Source: Piliocolobus tephrosceles
Lineage: Eukaryota; Chordata; Mammalia; Primates; Cercopithecidae
NCBI RefSeq assembly: GCF_002776525.5
Contig: NC_045438.1
Span: 160,890,616 to 160,954,615, forward strand
DNA length: 64,000 nucleotides
Reading direction: 5' to 3'
In this document: one piece after another, positions 45,055 through 56,990 of the stretch
Layout of the letters: every line of letters starts with the position of its first letter
Numbering within the stretch: position 1 is the first letter of the stretch
Translations under genes and position numbers: made by a program
The notes under the pieces: generated by a model
Seen by the model: only the letters and a program-made list of their open reading frames with translations
What the model was told of the DNA's origin: nothing
The model's database searches: none

Positions 45055-45538
45055 CACACAAACACAAAATTTTTTTAAAGTTGAGATAGTAGTCACATAA
45101 CATAAAATTCACCCTTTTAAAATGTACAGTTCAGTGGCTTTTAGTGTACAGACACAGGTGTATACAGCCATCATCACTGTGTAATTCCAGAATATTTCCA
45201 TCACCCCAAAGGGAAACCCTAAACCCCTTAGCAGTCACTTGCCATTCCCTCTTCCCTCTAGCCCCTGCCAACCACCAGTTTGTCCTCTGTATCTATGGAT
45301 TTACCCAGTCTGGGCCTTTCATAAAACGAGAATCATACAATATGTCATCTTTTGTGGCTGACTTCTTTCACTCAGCATAACATTTTCAAGATTCAGCTAT
45401 GCTGTTGCATGTTGCAAAAGAACTTACTCATTTTTAAGGCTGAATATTCATCTGTTGTTTGAATACTTACATCCATTTATTAGCTGATGGACATCTGAGT
45501 TGTTTCTACTTTTCAGCTATCAAGAATAATGTTTCAGT
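45055..45538 (-). mobile_element. Antisense L1 3' end
   Basis: acagttcagtggcttttagt, atttccatcaccccaaaggg, ccaaccaccagtttgtcc, tttcactcagcataac and aggctgaatattcatc are in the order of an antisense L1 3' UTR. An Alu at 45539 ends it. Confidence 0.85.
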
Positions 45539-45813
45539 CGGGCACGGTGGCTCATGCCTGTATTCACAGCACTTTGGGAGATTGAGGCAGGTCATTTAAG
45601 ATCAGGAGTTCGAGACCAGCCTGGCCAACTGGTGAAACCCTGTCTAACTAAAAATACAAAAATTAGCCAGGCGTGGTGGTGCATGCCTGTAATCCCAGCT
45701 ACTCAGGAGGCTGAGGCAGGAGAATTGCATGAACCCAGGAGGTGGAGGTTGCAGTGAGCCGAGACTGCGCCACTGCCCTCCAGCCTGGGTGACAAAGCAA
45801 GACTCCATCTCAA

Positions 45814-45830
<17 letters not shown>
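45539..45830 (+). mobile_element. Alu
   Basis: Full length, ends the antisense L1 at 45055; tail extended by GAAAA units. Confidence 0.92.
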
Positions 45831-45844
<14 letters not shown>

Positions 45845-46290
45845 GCAAAGAGTCAAAGTTTCACTTAAGGCAAATCTTTTCTTTCCTGTTCCAAACACCT
45901 CTCACCCACCCTCCTCGGGTCTTCCCGTCTTTTCTTTTCTCCTTCTGCTGCTGCTGCTGCTGCTGTCCTCAGATGCCCCTTCTCTCTCCCAGTCCTTTTC
46001 TGCTCTCCCTCCTACAGAACACCTTTCTTTCTTCCTTTACCATGCATTTTTTCATTCTCTCCTCTGTTTGCCAAGATGCACAATCATCATTGCCAAATTA
46101 TGTCATCCTGGAAAAAATTTAAAAACTGGCCCACCCAAGCTTTATTTAAACCATCATTTTTGCCATGAGCTCTTTGCCTGCAGGCCAAGAGGTTTGTTGA
46201 AACCCGTCCTGCCCCCAGTCTTGGGGAAGTATGAAGTTGTGGTATTTTTCAAGCCCTGGCTTACTGAGCACCAAGAAATTCAATCTCGCT
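45831..46290. other. Unique-looking pyrimidine-rich stretch
   Basis: Carries the (CTG)7. The long open frame here starts inside the Alu at 45539 and has no domain. Confidence 0.5.
45945..45965. repeat. (CTG)7 microsatellite
   Basis: Seven perfect CTG units. Confidence 0.95.
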
Positions 46291-46292
46291 TT

Positions 46293-46331
<39 letters not shown>

Positions 46332-46336
46332 TTTTT
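46291..46336. repeat. (TTTA)n microsatellite
   Basis: About eleven TTTA units. Confidence 0.95.
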
Positions 46337-46458
46337 TAAGACTAGTTGAAGCTGGTCAAGTGAAGCACTGGGAGTGGAGAACCAAGACTCTCTTAACAGA
46401 GATTAGGGTCAGCAGCAACTGGACAACGTTTAGCTCCAGATAAGTTCTGGAGAAGGTG

Positions 46459-46757
46459 CCAGGCGCAGTGGCTCATGCCCGTAATCCCAGCGCTTTGAGA
46501 GGCTGAGGCAGGTGGATCACAAGGTCAGGAGTTTGAGACCAGCCTGACCAACATGGTGAAACCCCATCTCTACTAAAAATACAAAAATTAGCCGGGTGTG
46601 GTGGTGCATACCTATAATCCCAGCTATTCAGGAGATTGAGGCAGGAGAATCATTTGAACCTGGAAGGCAGAGGTTGCAGTGAGCAGAGATCGCACCACTA
46701 CACACCAGCCTGGCCAACAGAGGGAGACTGCATCTCAAAAAAAAAAAAAAAAAAATC
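46459..46757 (+). mobile_element. Alu
   Basis: ttctggagaag / atctggaggag around it. Confidence 0.92.
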
Positions 46758-47099
46758 TGGAGGAGCAGATCTAGGAAAAGTCACACACGTGCAGACACAC
46801 AACACACACATACACCTGTACACACATGCGCCCTCCAGAGGAATCTCTGCTGGGAGTCTCTCCTGGGAGTCAGAGTAAACAAAACTAAATCATTAACACA
46901 AAAGATAAGGGCTCCCAGTCTTTCATTGCTATCTGATTTCCAGAGAGAATTCCACTCACAGGGGGAGAGAAGGCCAAATTTACAAGAAAGGCATCCTTAG
47001 GGGTGAAAGGTCAGTTTCAGATCAGTTCCTGTTCAGAATATGAGGCCATTCTACTATGGCCTGAATGAAACTCATGTGGGTTTTAAAATTATAGGTGGT
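46758..47099. other. Nothing recognised
   Basis: A short CA-rich stretch at 46790-46825; otherwise unique-looking. Confidence 0.5.
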
Positions 47100-47385
47100 A
47101 GCTGGGCGTGGTGGCTCATACTTGTAATTCCAACACTTTGGGAGGCCAAGGCAGGAAGATTGCTTGAGACCAGAAGTTGGAGACCAGCCTGGCCAACGTA
47201 GTAAAACCTTATCTCTATAAATAATTAAAAAGTTAGCTGAGCATGGTGGTGCACACTTGTGATCCCATCTACTTAGCAGGCTAAGGTGGGAGGATCACAC
47301 AGTTGAGGCTGCAGTAAGCCGTGATTGTGCCACTGCACTTCAGCCTGGGCAACAGAGCAAGATCCTGTCTCAAAAGAAAAAAAAA
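47100..47385 (+). mobile_element. Old Alu
   Basis: Shortened right arm (gatcacacagttgaggctg). Confidence 0.88.
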
Positions 47386-47484
47386 CTAACAAAAAAATAA
47401 ATTATACATGTCATTGCCCTATCAGTGGCTAAAATACTCTTTTTTTATTTTTTCTTTGATTTATTTTTATTTTATATATATATT

Positions 47485-47770
47485 TTGAGACAGAGTATTG
47501 CTCTTGTCACCCAGGCTGGAGTGCAATGGCACAATATCGGCTCACTGAAACCTCCGCCTCGAGGGTTCAAGCAATTCTCCTGCCTCAGCCTCCCGACTAG
47601 CTGGAATTACAGGTGCCCACCACCACGCCCAGCTAATTTTTGTATTTTTAGTAGAGACGGGATTTCGCCATGTTGGCCAGGCTGGTCTCAAACTCCTGAC
47701 CTCAAGTGATTCACCCGCCTTGGCCTCCCAAAGTGCTGGGATTACAGGTGTGTGTCACTGTGCCCAGCCA
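47485..47770 (-). mobile_element. Alu
   Basis: AGTGGCTAAAATACTCTTT / AGTGGCTAAAATATTCTTT bracket it with a T/A-rich tail. Confidence 0.94.
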
Positions 47771-47839
47771 GTGGCTAAAATATTCTTTAATGGAAGATGG
47801 ATACATTTTTTTAAACTGTATCTTTCACTTTGGGAGTGG

Positions 47840-48190
47840 CAGTGTCATCTCCCCTGCATTATTGGGACAGTCCTAATTGGCCTCTGCTCCTTTCATCTAA
47901 CCCAGTCCAGTCCACTCTACACAGCGGTGCAAGCTGACCTTCCCCCCACATTGCCCTGTCAATCCCCTGCTCCAGAACATTCTGTGACTCTCTGGTACCC
48001 ACAGGACAAAGTCCCAATTCTCAGCCTAGTGTGTGGACAGACAGGACCCTGGCTGTCTTTTCACTCTCCTCCCACACACGCCTGACTCCAACTCAACAGG
48101 CGGACTCACTTTCATCTGAACGCTGCAAGCGCACGCTAGCCCCACACTCTACTCTGTCTAGAAGGCTCTTCATTTCCTCATTCAACAAAC
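47840..48190 (+). mobile_element. L2 fragment
   Basis: gtccaatcccctgctccagaa-like text, acaggacaaagtcccaattc and a cytosine-rich series match L2 ORF2/3' order. No frame is open. Confidence 0.6.
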
Positions 48191-48270
48191 ATTTATAAAG
48201 TCCTCACTATGTGCCAGGAGGCAGACTTCACAATGAGACAGCTCATGAGGGTGGCCGACCAGGAATCAGG
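48180..48270 (+). repeat. Ancient repeat (attcaac..acatttat type)
   Basis: cattcaacaaacatttataaa followed by actatgtgccagg is a common mammalian fossil pattern. Confidence 0.5.
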
Positions 48271-48489
48271 CAGCTGTGACCCCCATGAGAAGTGGTAAGG
48301 GGCTGGGGCCTGGAGAGCAGAGCTGGGGATTGGACAGAGAAAGGTAACTTCAGCTACACTTGCCAAGCACTTTCTGACAACTCTGTTAGTTAGGAATAGA
48401 TACTGGCAGTCTGAAAAGTAGACAGAGAGCCAGTGAGTGACCAAGGTCTGAGGCAGGAAAATCGGGTCTGGAGAAGGGAACATGAGGCC

Positions 48490-48781
48490 GACTCACACTT
48501 CAGCTGTGACAGGGAATATCCTCTCCGTAGTAAATGACTTTGTAACATGACTTCAACCTGTTCATTTACATAGGGCGTACCCCAAGTCCTCCAGAGGGTA
48601 TTTAAACTCCCGAAAATTCTGTAACGGGGCCTTGGAGCCCCTATGCTCGGGCCTCTCCCACACTGTGGAATGTACTTTCATTTTCAATAAACCTCCTTCA
48701 TTCCTTCCTTGCTTTGTTTGTGCGTTTTGTCCAATTCTTTGTTCAAGATGCCGAGAACCTGGACACCCTCCACCGGTGACA
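48490..48781 (+). mobile_element. ERV-type LTR, 3' portion (sense), unrelated to the other two
   Basis: A TATA-like ggtatttaaac (about 48597), then cttggagcccc...gggcctctcccaca, AATAAA at 48686-48691, a T/G-rich stretch and an end in CCACCGGTGACA form the usual promoter / poly(A) / U5 order. The 5' limit is uncertain. Confidence 0.65.
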
Positions 48782-48974
48782 GGTCTATATGCCACAGCGC
48801 ACCTCACGAGGCCGCCTCCACGCAGAACCTTCCCAGATCACGGCAACCCTAAGTAACCACTTCCGGGGAACAGTGGCTCTTCCGTTCTGTTTCCTTTGGC
48901 CAGGAACGGCAGGTAGCCTTGTTTGCAGTGTTTCTAAACCTTTGCATGCGTGTTCCATCTTGCTCCCCAGCTGG

Positions 48975-49060
48975 ACATGTTCCTGTGGGCAGGGCATAGT
49001 TTCATCCACACTAATTTGTACAGAGTAGGCAGTCAATAAAAATATCTGCTGAGTGAATAG
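48975..49060 (+). repeat. L2-like 3' end
   Basis: gggcagggcatagtttcatc, gtaggcagtcaataaaaat and gctgagtgaat match the L2 terminus. Confidence 0.55.
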
Positions 49061-49256
49061 TCAATGAATGTACTCACAGCACCTGGCTATCCATCCAAAG
49101 CCATCCACCCAAGAAATAACTACAACCCAGGGTAATTAGTCTTTCTCACTTCCCAGGACTGCTGGTTAGATCAATTCATTTGTGTCCATAATAAGAATTG
49201 AGTTCTTCAGATGAAAAACACTAAATCTTGCTGGCTGAAGAAGAAAAGGCTTACAG

Positions 49257-49593
49257 CAGGGGTCCGCAGCCCCCGGACATGGACCAGTATCTGTGTGGCC
49301 TATTAGGAACGGGGCTGCACAGCAGGAGGTGAGCAGAGGGTGAGCAAACATTACTGCCGGGTGCTCCACCTCCTGTCAGAACAGCAGTGGTATTAGTCTT
49401 ATAGGAGCCCAAGCCCTATTGTGAACCGCGCGTGTGAGGGATCTAGGTTGTGTGCTCCTTATGAGAGTCTAACTAATGCCTGATGATCTGAGGTGGTACA
49501 GTGTCATCCTGAAACCATCCCCACCCTCCCATCCATGGAAAAACTGCCTTCCACCAAACCGCTCCCTGGTGCCCACAAAGGCTGGACGCGCTG
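49257..49593 (+). mobile_element. Non-autonomous hAT-type DNA transposon (MER class)
   Basis: Ends CAGGGGTCC...GGACGCGCTG form imperfect terminal inverted repeats and an exact 8-bp target duplication GCTTACAG (49249-49256, 49594-49601) flanks them. The interior matches a common mammalian fossil (ttaggaac.gggctgcacagc, attgtgaac.gcg, tgaggtgg). Confidence 0.93.
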
Positions 49594-49601
49594 GCTTACA
49601 G

Positions 49602-50199
49602 AATGTATATTACCCAGTAATAGGGGCCTCCATAAATCTTTTTAATGTGTGTATAATGTCTCCTTTAAACTCAAAATATAAGCAGTGGAGAGCCCAGAAT
49701 GAGGGAGAAAAACTCATTTTTCCTCTTAAGGTATCTTTGTCTTCTTGCAGTGTCTAAAATGATCTCTGAGCACTGCATATGCTTCAAAAACTCAGAAGAA
49801 AAATCAGAAGAAATGTACAAAGTAATGCACAGCTCTGAGTTGGCCTCTTCCTGCAGGGTGGGGCGGGCGGCTCCCCCAACTTGTTCTCCAGGACACCAGA
49901 GGATGGAGGAGTGTCTCACTCAGCAATTAGGGCTCCCAGAGCCACACCCAGGCCCCCAGCACCCTCCCGCCTTTGTTTCTGGAAGAAAATGCTGCTGAGC
50001 ACTGACGAAATCTGCAAAGAGATTAAAAATAATTGAGGGAGATCCTCAGTTTTGCTCCCCTCGCCTTTCCCTCAGGGCTGCAGCTGCCTGCTCCCAGCAG
50101 GTGCTGTGCAGGGTGGGAGGTGGCTTTCAGGAAGGGCAGTGGGCCTGGGTGACCACACCCTTCTTCTTTAAGGCTGTCCTCCTCCCCAGTCTGGGGACA
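49602..50199. other. Nothing recognised
   Basis: Unique-looking, fairly GC-rich sequence after the hAT element. Confidence 0.5.
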
Positions 50200-50815
50200 G
50201 CGTGTTGTCCTTTTCCTCCCAACTCTCCTCCTTGCCAGTTTTCTGACCCTACCACTTTCTCCCACCCACTCCCGTGCTCACGGTCCTACCTACCTTGAAG
50301 GTTGACAACGTCGTTCTCTTCCTTCTGACTCCTCACCCTCTGTCTGGGTGACTCACTTATTCCTGTGATGTCAGTAGCATCCCTGTAAGGGTGACCCCAA
50401 ATCTTCACATCCATTCCCACATTTGCCCGCTGATAGCTCAGACTCGTTGTTCCCCAAAGGATCTCGTTCTGTCTCCAGTTCTGACCCTCCGCTGATTTCC
50501 CATCTTGATCACTGCCTACCCAGTTACTGTCCCCGTCGAAACCTGGGCGCCATGTGACCACTCTGCTCCCGTCTCTACAGCTACACAACTGCCGCGTGCT
50601 GTCGGGTCTTATTCTTTTCACCCAGCTCCCACGGCTGTGGCTCCTGTCCCCATTTTCTCACAAGCTTCCCGTGGGGCTTCCCTGCCTCCAATCACTCTCT
50701 CAGTCCAATTTCCACATTTTGGTTAAAGGGATATTTGTAAAATGCCAGTCTGATTATGTTCTCCCCTACTCAAATCCTTCAGTAGAATCGTACTGCCCAC
50801 AGCAGTGATTTCTAG
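50200..50815 (+). mobile_element. L2 fragment
   Basis: aaaatgccagtctgattatg, tactcaaatccttcagtaga near 50740-50790 and the preceding pyrimidine-rich text resemble L2. The 5' limit is a guess. Confidence 0.55.
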
Positions 50816-50984
50816 GTCTGATTCATATATCTGGGAGCAAAAAAAAAAAACAAAAAGAGATTCCAAGGGCCCAAGAAGGGCTGAGTCAGGATCTCCAGGG
50901 AGTCTTAGGAGGTTATTCCTGCTGGATTTTGAAAATCCCTTGCCTGAAGAATCATCTTCAGATCCCTTCAAAGGCCCCTTTCCC

Positions 50985-51212
50985 ACCACGCATCCTACTC
51001 TTCAGCCACACTGAGTGATTTCATCTCCCCACCCCCTGCAGGAGCTGTTGTGCTATCTGATGTCCTCTCCAACCGAAGGCTTCCCTGATGCCCTCAGGCA
51101 AGATCAATTCCATCCTCCTTTGGGCTTCTTTTGTAGCTCAAGTCAAGAAAACTTCTGCTGTACCTCTCCTCATGCTGTCCCTGTGTTGCAGTTTTTAAAA
51201 AGATATCTCTCT
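50985..51212 (+). mobile_element. L2 fragment
   Basis: cttcagccacactgagtgat and aaggcttccctgatgccc continue L2-like text up to the Alu. Confidence 0.5.
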
Positions 51213-51510
51213 GTCGGACATGGTGGCTCATGCCTGTAATCCCAGCACTTTGAGAGGACAAGGTGGGTAGATCACTTGAGGTCAGGAAGGAGTTCGAGAC
51301 CTGCCTGGCCAACATGGAGAAACCCTGTCTCTACCAAAAATACAAAAATTATCAGGGCATGGTGACACGCGCCTGTGATCCCAGATACTGAGACAGGAGA
51401 ATTGTTTGCACCTGGGAGGCAGAGGTTGCAGTGAGCCCGGATCGTACCATTGCACTCCAGCCTGGGCAACAGAACGAGACTCCCTCTCAAAAAATATATA
51501 AATAAATAAA
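51213..51510 (+). mobile_element. Alu
   Basis: Tail AAATATATAAATAAATAAA. Confidence 0.9.
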
Positions 51511-51566
51511 GTAAATGAAAAGATATTTCTCTAGCTAGATTACAGACATTCCCCAAGGGAAGTCTT

Positions 51567-51876
51567 TTTTTTTTTTTTTTTTTTTTTTGAGACGGAGTCT
51601 TGCTCTGTCACCCAGGTTGGAGTGTAGGGGTGCGATCTTGGCTCACTGCAAGCTCCACCTCCCAGGTTCACACCATTCTCCTGCCTCAGCCTCCATAAGA
51701 GCTGGGACTACAGGCGCCCACCATCATGCCCGGCTCATTTTCTTGTTTTTTGTATTTTTAGTAGACATGGGGCTTCACCGTGTTAGCCAGGATAGTCTCG
51801 ATCTCCTGACCTCGTGATCTGCCTGCCTCAGCCTCCCAAAGTGCTGGGATTACAGGCGTGAGCCACCGCACCTGGC
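51567..51876 (-). mobile_element. AluY, first of a tandem pair
   Basis: Shares one duplication, GGGAAGTCTT (51557 and 52181), with the next Alu. Confidence 0.92.
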
Positions 51877-52180
51877 TTTTTTTTTTTTTTTTTTTTTTTT
51901 GACAGTGTTTCACTCTTGTTGCCCAGGCTGGAGTGCAATGGCACAATCTCGGCTCACCGCAACCTCTGCCTCCCAGATTCAAGAGATTCTCCTGCCTCAG
52001 CCTTCCAGGTAGCTGGGATTACAGGCATGTGCCACCACACCCAGCTAATTTTTTGTATTTAGTACAGATGGGGTTTCACCATGTTGGTCAGGCTGGTCTC
52101 GAACTCCTGACCTCAAGTGATCCACCCGCCTTGGCCTCCCAAAGTGCTGGGATTACAGGCATGCACCACTGCATCCGGCC
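51877..52180 (-). mobile_element. Alu, second of a tandem pair
   Basis: Starts with a 24-T run directly after the previous Alu's 5' end. Confidence 0.92.
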
Positions 52181-52194
52181 GGGAAGTCTTAAAT

Positions 52195-52265
52195 ATCTTT
52201 GTGTCCTTCCCCTGTTGAGCAACACTGGCACATAATTGGTCCTCAATGAATATGTATTAAACGCA
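52195..52265 (+). repeat. L2-like 3' end
   Basis: cactggcacataattggtcc, tcaatgaatatgtatta directly after the Alu pair. Confidence 0.5.
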
Positions 52266-52523
52266 TGACTGGATGGAGTTAAATATGAGAACACACATTA
52301 TTTCCACATATGGAATTTTATAAAGACGGAATAATATAAAGAGCTAGAAACAACCGTTACAGTTTCTGAAGTATGAAAATTTCTGAAGTCCCAGAAACTT
52401 TCCATTTTCTGCCTAAAGTCTAAAATCTTCCTATCATTGCTATAAGCCTCTTTGTAAGCCAAGATTCTCAACTAAAACCACCAGACAGATGCAGACAAGG
52501 AAGATTTTAAAGACAATAATAAA

Positions 52524-52815
52524 CTGAGCCAGGTGCAGTGACTCATGCCTGTAATCCCAACACTTTGGGAGACCAAGACAGGAGGATTACTTGAGCCCAG
52601 GTGTTCGAGACCAGCCTGGGTAACATAGGGAAACCCCGTCTCTAAAAAACATTTAAAAACAATTATCCAGGCATAGTAGCACATGTCTATAGTCCCAGCT
52701 ACTCAGGAGGCTGAGGTGGGAGGATCGGTTGAGTCTGGGAGGCTGAGGCTGCAGTGAGTCGAGATCTCACCACTGCACTCTAGTCTGGGTGACAGAGTGA
52801 GAACCTGTCTCAAAA
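52524..52815 (+). mobile_element. Alu
   Basis: Full length; the tail is replaced by (AATC)n-like caatcaatcgattgat. Confidence 0.9.
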
Positions 52816-54282
52816 TCAATCAATCGATTGATCAAAACTCTCTCTGCTTTTTATTATCATCATGGGTTGGAAATTCTAAACAATGTCAGAGATAAAATGC
52901 TTTCAGTCCTTCTGCTCACCAAGTAAACCTGTCCTCTTGTGATTCCTTTTATCATTGTCATGAAGTGAGGACCCGTACGATCTTTAAAGCTTTATCAATG
53001 AGAGAGAGAGATTGATTAGAAAAAGCTATCGATGACTGAATATACTTTCTCCTTTACCTTCCTTGGCCTGCCTGACAAGATTATTTCAAGAATATAGAGA
53101 TAAAAGAATGAGGCATTTATTTAAATATAATGTTTTTTTAAATTTCCTTTTTTCTTAAGAGCACACACCAATGAAATAAGATTTCTAGCCATTTTTTCAG
53201 TGTCCGTATATCCTTAACAACAATAAACAATTCTGTTACTTTATAGTTCAGGGGAAAGATAGGTAACGTACACACACACATCTGTAGTTCAGGGGAAAGA
53301 TAGGTAATGAACGCACACACACACCTAATTTTCTCTCCTGAATTGCTAAAAACAAAACAAACAAAAGCCCACAGGGATAGGGAGAACTGGAGAGGAGATA
53401 ACACTGCGGAAAAGGTGGAAGACAGATGGACCAGCGGCAGGGGACACAGTTGACCTGAGAAAAGCTGAATGCCAAACACAAGGGGAAAGCTGAGACTTAC
53501 ACCCCAGAATCCTCAAAGCCTCTGGGGAAGAGGTAGCACCAGGTATCCCCGGAACTAGGGGGGAAGGAAGTGTGACTGGGTTCCTGAGGAGGAGCTGTGA
53601 AAGATGCTTTTAAATCCCAGGATCCCTTCCTGACTCTCCGACCGACCCTTTTCCACTGCAGCACAAGCCTGGGGACCGATGTATTCTCAGGGGAGGGGAA
53701 AGGAGAAGGTCTCTGCATTGGCGACCAGGGGCGCAGCTGCGGGGGAGGAGCCGAGACTCAGTGGGGAGGGTGGTGTGAATGTTTACACCCTAAACAATGG
53801 AGCAGTAAAAGCCCCTGCACGCAGCAGCCAGGTTCTCATCTCCAAGCACTACATCATGAATACCCAGCCTGTCTTGCCCAAAAGAAAGACCTAGAAAGGT
53901 GGACTTTGAGGGTTCCCCATCAGAAGGCTCATCCCGATCACCCTACAATGGAGCCCTCGGTCAACACGCTGCGCTGTGCTCTGAGAGCTCCCGATTGGGC
54001 ACTTAGTCCCAATTCTTAATCATGACTCTGCCACCAAGGATTAAGAGACATTCCACCGAAGTCTCTAACATCAAGGAGACGCAAAGAAGGGGGAAAAGAA
54101 ACTTGGGGAAACAGGACCCTGCAAGGAAAAGATAACTTCCAGAACCCCGTTGAGTATCAATAAGGGAAACTGATCTGTCTCTAGCTGGAGACTCAAAACC
54201 GAGTCAGGACAGCGTGTTTTTAAAGCCATATGACAGCAATATAGAGAAAAGAGAGTGTATTCATCAAAGAAGAATGCAGTGA
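52816..54282. other. Unclassified, partly old repeat
   Basis: Contains the 41-bp tandem duplication. 53440-54280 and 54588-54760 read like a degraded old element (gagagctcccgattgggca, aaatctcccagagtaaaatg) that I cannot name. The 140-codon frame at 53597 has no recognisable domain. Confidence 0.5.
53244..53325. repeat. 41-bp tandem duplication ending in (CA)n
   Basis: tagttcaggggaaagatagg at 53244 and 53285, each followed by an ACAC run. Confidence 0.92.
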
Positions 54283-54587
54283 GGTTTTTTTGTTTTGGTT
54301 TGTTTTGAGACCGATTCTCTGCCTGTCCCTAGGCTGGAGTGCTGTGGCCCAGTCTTGGCTCACTGCAACCTCTGCCTCCCGGTTTCAAGTGATTCTCCTG
54401 CCTCAGCCTCCCAAGTAGCTGGGATTACAGGCACGTGCCACCATGCCCAACTAATTTTTGTATTTTTAGTAGAGACGGGGTTTCCCCATGTTGACCAGGA
54501 TGGTCTTGATCTCCTGACCTCGTGATCTGCCCACCTCAGCCTCCCAAAGTGCCCGGATGACAGGCGTGAGCCACCGCGCCCCGGCCG
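54283..54587 (-). mobile_element. Alu
   Basis: Tail of TTTTGTTTTGG units; some deletions in the right arm. Confidence 0.9.
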
Positions 54588-55429
54588 GTGATGAGTTTTT
54601 TTAAAGTAGCATTCAAGAGAACAAAGAAAGATCTATTGGACATTAAAAATTTTCAGAAATGGAAAGTTCAAGGTAAAATTGGAAATCTCCCAGAGTAAAA
54701 TGACAAGGAGATGAAAAATAAGTCAAGGAACTGGGGACTTGATGGAGATGAAGAGAATCCCTCTGTGATGGGGAAGGGAGCCCCCCAGTGATTGCTGGAC
54801 ACTGGCGTGGGAGCAACGAGCCCAGAGGGTCTGTATGGAGACCAAACTGGGAGGATATATGATGAAAATGAACCTATTGGGACAGGACCCAGACAATGAG
54901 CAGAGAGTTTGGAATTGAATTAGCCACAGTCACACAGAAGAGTAAGCAATTATTTTTAAAAAAGGATAGTTGTTAATTTGGGGAAAAACTAATAGCTAAG
55001 CACAAAAGAAAAAAGTAGTTGCAATATTACAAGATTGGCTCTGAACACCGATCGTCACACTGACACAAATATTGGAAATTGATGTGAAAACTCCAAGCTA
55101 CCCGGGAGACTGAGGCAGAAGGATGGCTTGAACTCCGGAGTTCAAATCCACTCTGGGCAACATAGTGAGACTCCATCTCTAACAAAAAGTAATAAAAATT
55201 AAAACATAACTGTTTGGGGATGACAGGCAAGAGGACAGAAGTGAAAATATGTGGAGAATGAAGAACTAAATCTTCAGCTTTCATAGAAGAAAATAACTAA
55301 TGTTTTAAACTGAAAAATAAAGCAATACAAGCTTGTTAATTAAAGTTATCCAGGTAAATACCAAAAGAATCAGTCAAAAGAACATAACTGACACTAACAA
55401 AGGAGAAATTGGGGAAGTGGGTATAAATC
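54588..55429. other. Unclassified AT-rich sequence
   Basis: Possible continuation of the old element before 54283, plus one Alu fragment. Confidence 0.45.
55092..55190 (+). repeat. Alu fragment
   Basis: Internal piece (agctacccgggagactgagg to gactccatctct). Confidence 0.8.
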
Positions 55430-55725
55430 TTTTTTTTTTTTTGAGGTGGAGTTTTGCTCTTGTTGCCCAGGTTGGAGTGCAATGGTGCAATCTTGGCTCA
55501 CCGCAACCTCCACCTCCTGGGTTCAAGCAATTCTCCTGCCTCAGCCTCCCGAGTAGCTGGGATTACAGGCATGTGCCACCACACCTGGCTAATTGTTGTA
55601 TTTTTAGTACAGATGGGGTTTCTCCATGTTGGTCAGGCTGGTCTTGAACTCCCAACCTCAGGTGATCCGCCCGCCTTGGCCTCCCAAAGTTCTGGGATTA
55701 CAGGCATAAGCCACCATGCCCGGCC
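55430..55725 (-). mobile_element. Alu
   Basis: taaatcttttt / tctaaatctttt flanks. Confidence 0.92.
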
Positions 55726-55749
55726 TTCTAAATCTTTTAAGCTATCTTT

Positions 55750-56040
55750 CTTTTCTTTTTCGAGATGGAGTCTTGCTCAGCTGCCCACATTGGAGCGCAG
55801 TGGTACAATCTTGGCTCACCACAACCACCATCTCCCGGGTTCAAGCTATTCTCCTGTCTCAGCCTCCCAAGTAGCTGAGATTACAGACACCTGCCATCAT
55901 GCCCGGCTAATTTTGGTATTTTCGTAGAGACAGGGTTTCACCATGCTGGCCAGGCTGGTCTTGAACTCCTGATCTCAGGTGATCTGCCCACCTTGGCCTC
56001 CCAAAGTGCCAGGATTACAGCATGAGCCACTGTGCCCGGC
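55750..56040 (-). mobile_element. Alu
   Basis: Same orientation as its neighbour 25 bases away; its frame joins the neighbour's to give a 157-residue chance ORF. Confidence 0.9.
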
Positions 56041-56044
56041 CTCT

Positions 56045-56990
56045 TTATTGCTTTTTATTCTATTTTCTCCTCCAATTGTGTGTTTTCAAATAGCCTGTCT
56101 TTAGCTCACTGATTCTTTGCTCAACTTGATCCATTCTGCTGTTGAGAGCCTCTAATGAATTTTTTAATTCAGCAAATGTATTTCTTAGTTCCAATATTTC
56201 TGTTTGATTTTGTCTGTTGTTATTTCAATCTCTTTGTTAAACTTCTCTGATGAATTTCTGAATTGCTTTTCTGTATTATCTTGGAGATCACTGAGTTTCC
56301 TTAAAACTACTATTTGACTTATTGGTCAGAGAGCTCACATGTGACCAGCCTGTTGGGGTCAATTACCGGTTCTTTGGTTTGTCCATTTGGGAGGATCATT
56401 GTTCCCTGTTTGCCATTGTTTCTTCTGGATGTATGGCTGTCTTTGCATTGAAAGATAATGTATTCCAGTCTTCTCTAGCTTGTTTGGGTTTTTATTGAAT
56501 ATATTTGCTTAGAAGTTCTTCACTGCTAGGCCACTGCCTGCTTTTCAGCCCTGGGTAGCACCTTAAAGCCCAGGTTCACTTTGGCTCTAGTAACTGATCG
56601 GTATGCTGCCCTTCCTAGCTAGGAGTTTGTGCCCAGGGGACCTATAAGCTGAACCCCATACAGTGCGGTGCTGCTAAATAGTCACTCTGATTTGGTGCCT
56701 CCTTTGGTTGAATTACAGAACAGAATTTCCAGGGTGAGGATGGTAGTCCTGCCTCTTCCCTTTGTCTCTGCCTATTCTCAGAGCTATTTCTCCCTTTAGG
56801 TACTCGCTATGCTTCCTGTGGGTTAAGGAAGGAATGGATCTCCTGCCAGGGAACCCAAGATGGTAGAGGAGCTGTTTGTTGACCTTGATCTTCCTTACGC
56901 CAGTGTAGAAACAGTGAGTTGGGGGGAAATTTTCCACACACTTGCTGCCAGGTAGAATGAGGGGAGGGGTGTCACAGATGTGGAAATCTG
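56045..56990 (-). mobile_element. Possible old L1 5' region (antisense)
   Basis: Text like ttcttagttccaatatttctg, tctttgttaaacttctctga, gtttgtgcccaggggacc reminds me of antisense L1 5' sequence. I cannot confirm the family by eye. Confidence 0.4.

Noticed and set aside
45945..45965. (CTG)7 as a pathogenic-type expansion
   Set aside because: Only seven units and no gene context.
45729..46349. 206-codon frame
   Set aside because: Starts in an Alu, runs through unique pyrimidine-rich sequence and ends in a (TTTA)n repeat.
53597..54019. 140-codon frame as a gene
   Set aside because: No domain, no splice or promoter context, and the sequence reads like part of a decayed old repeat.
55454..55927. 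157-codon frame
   Set aside because: Translation through two adjacent antisense Alus.
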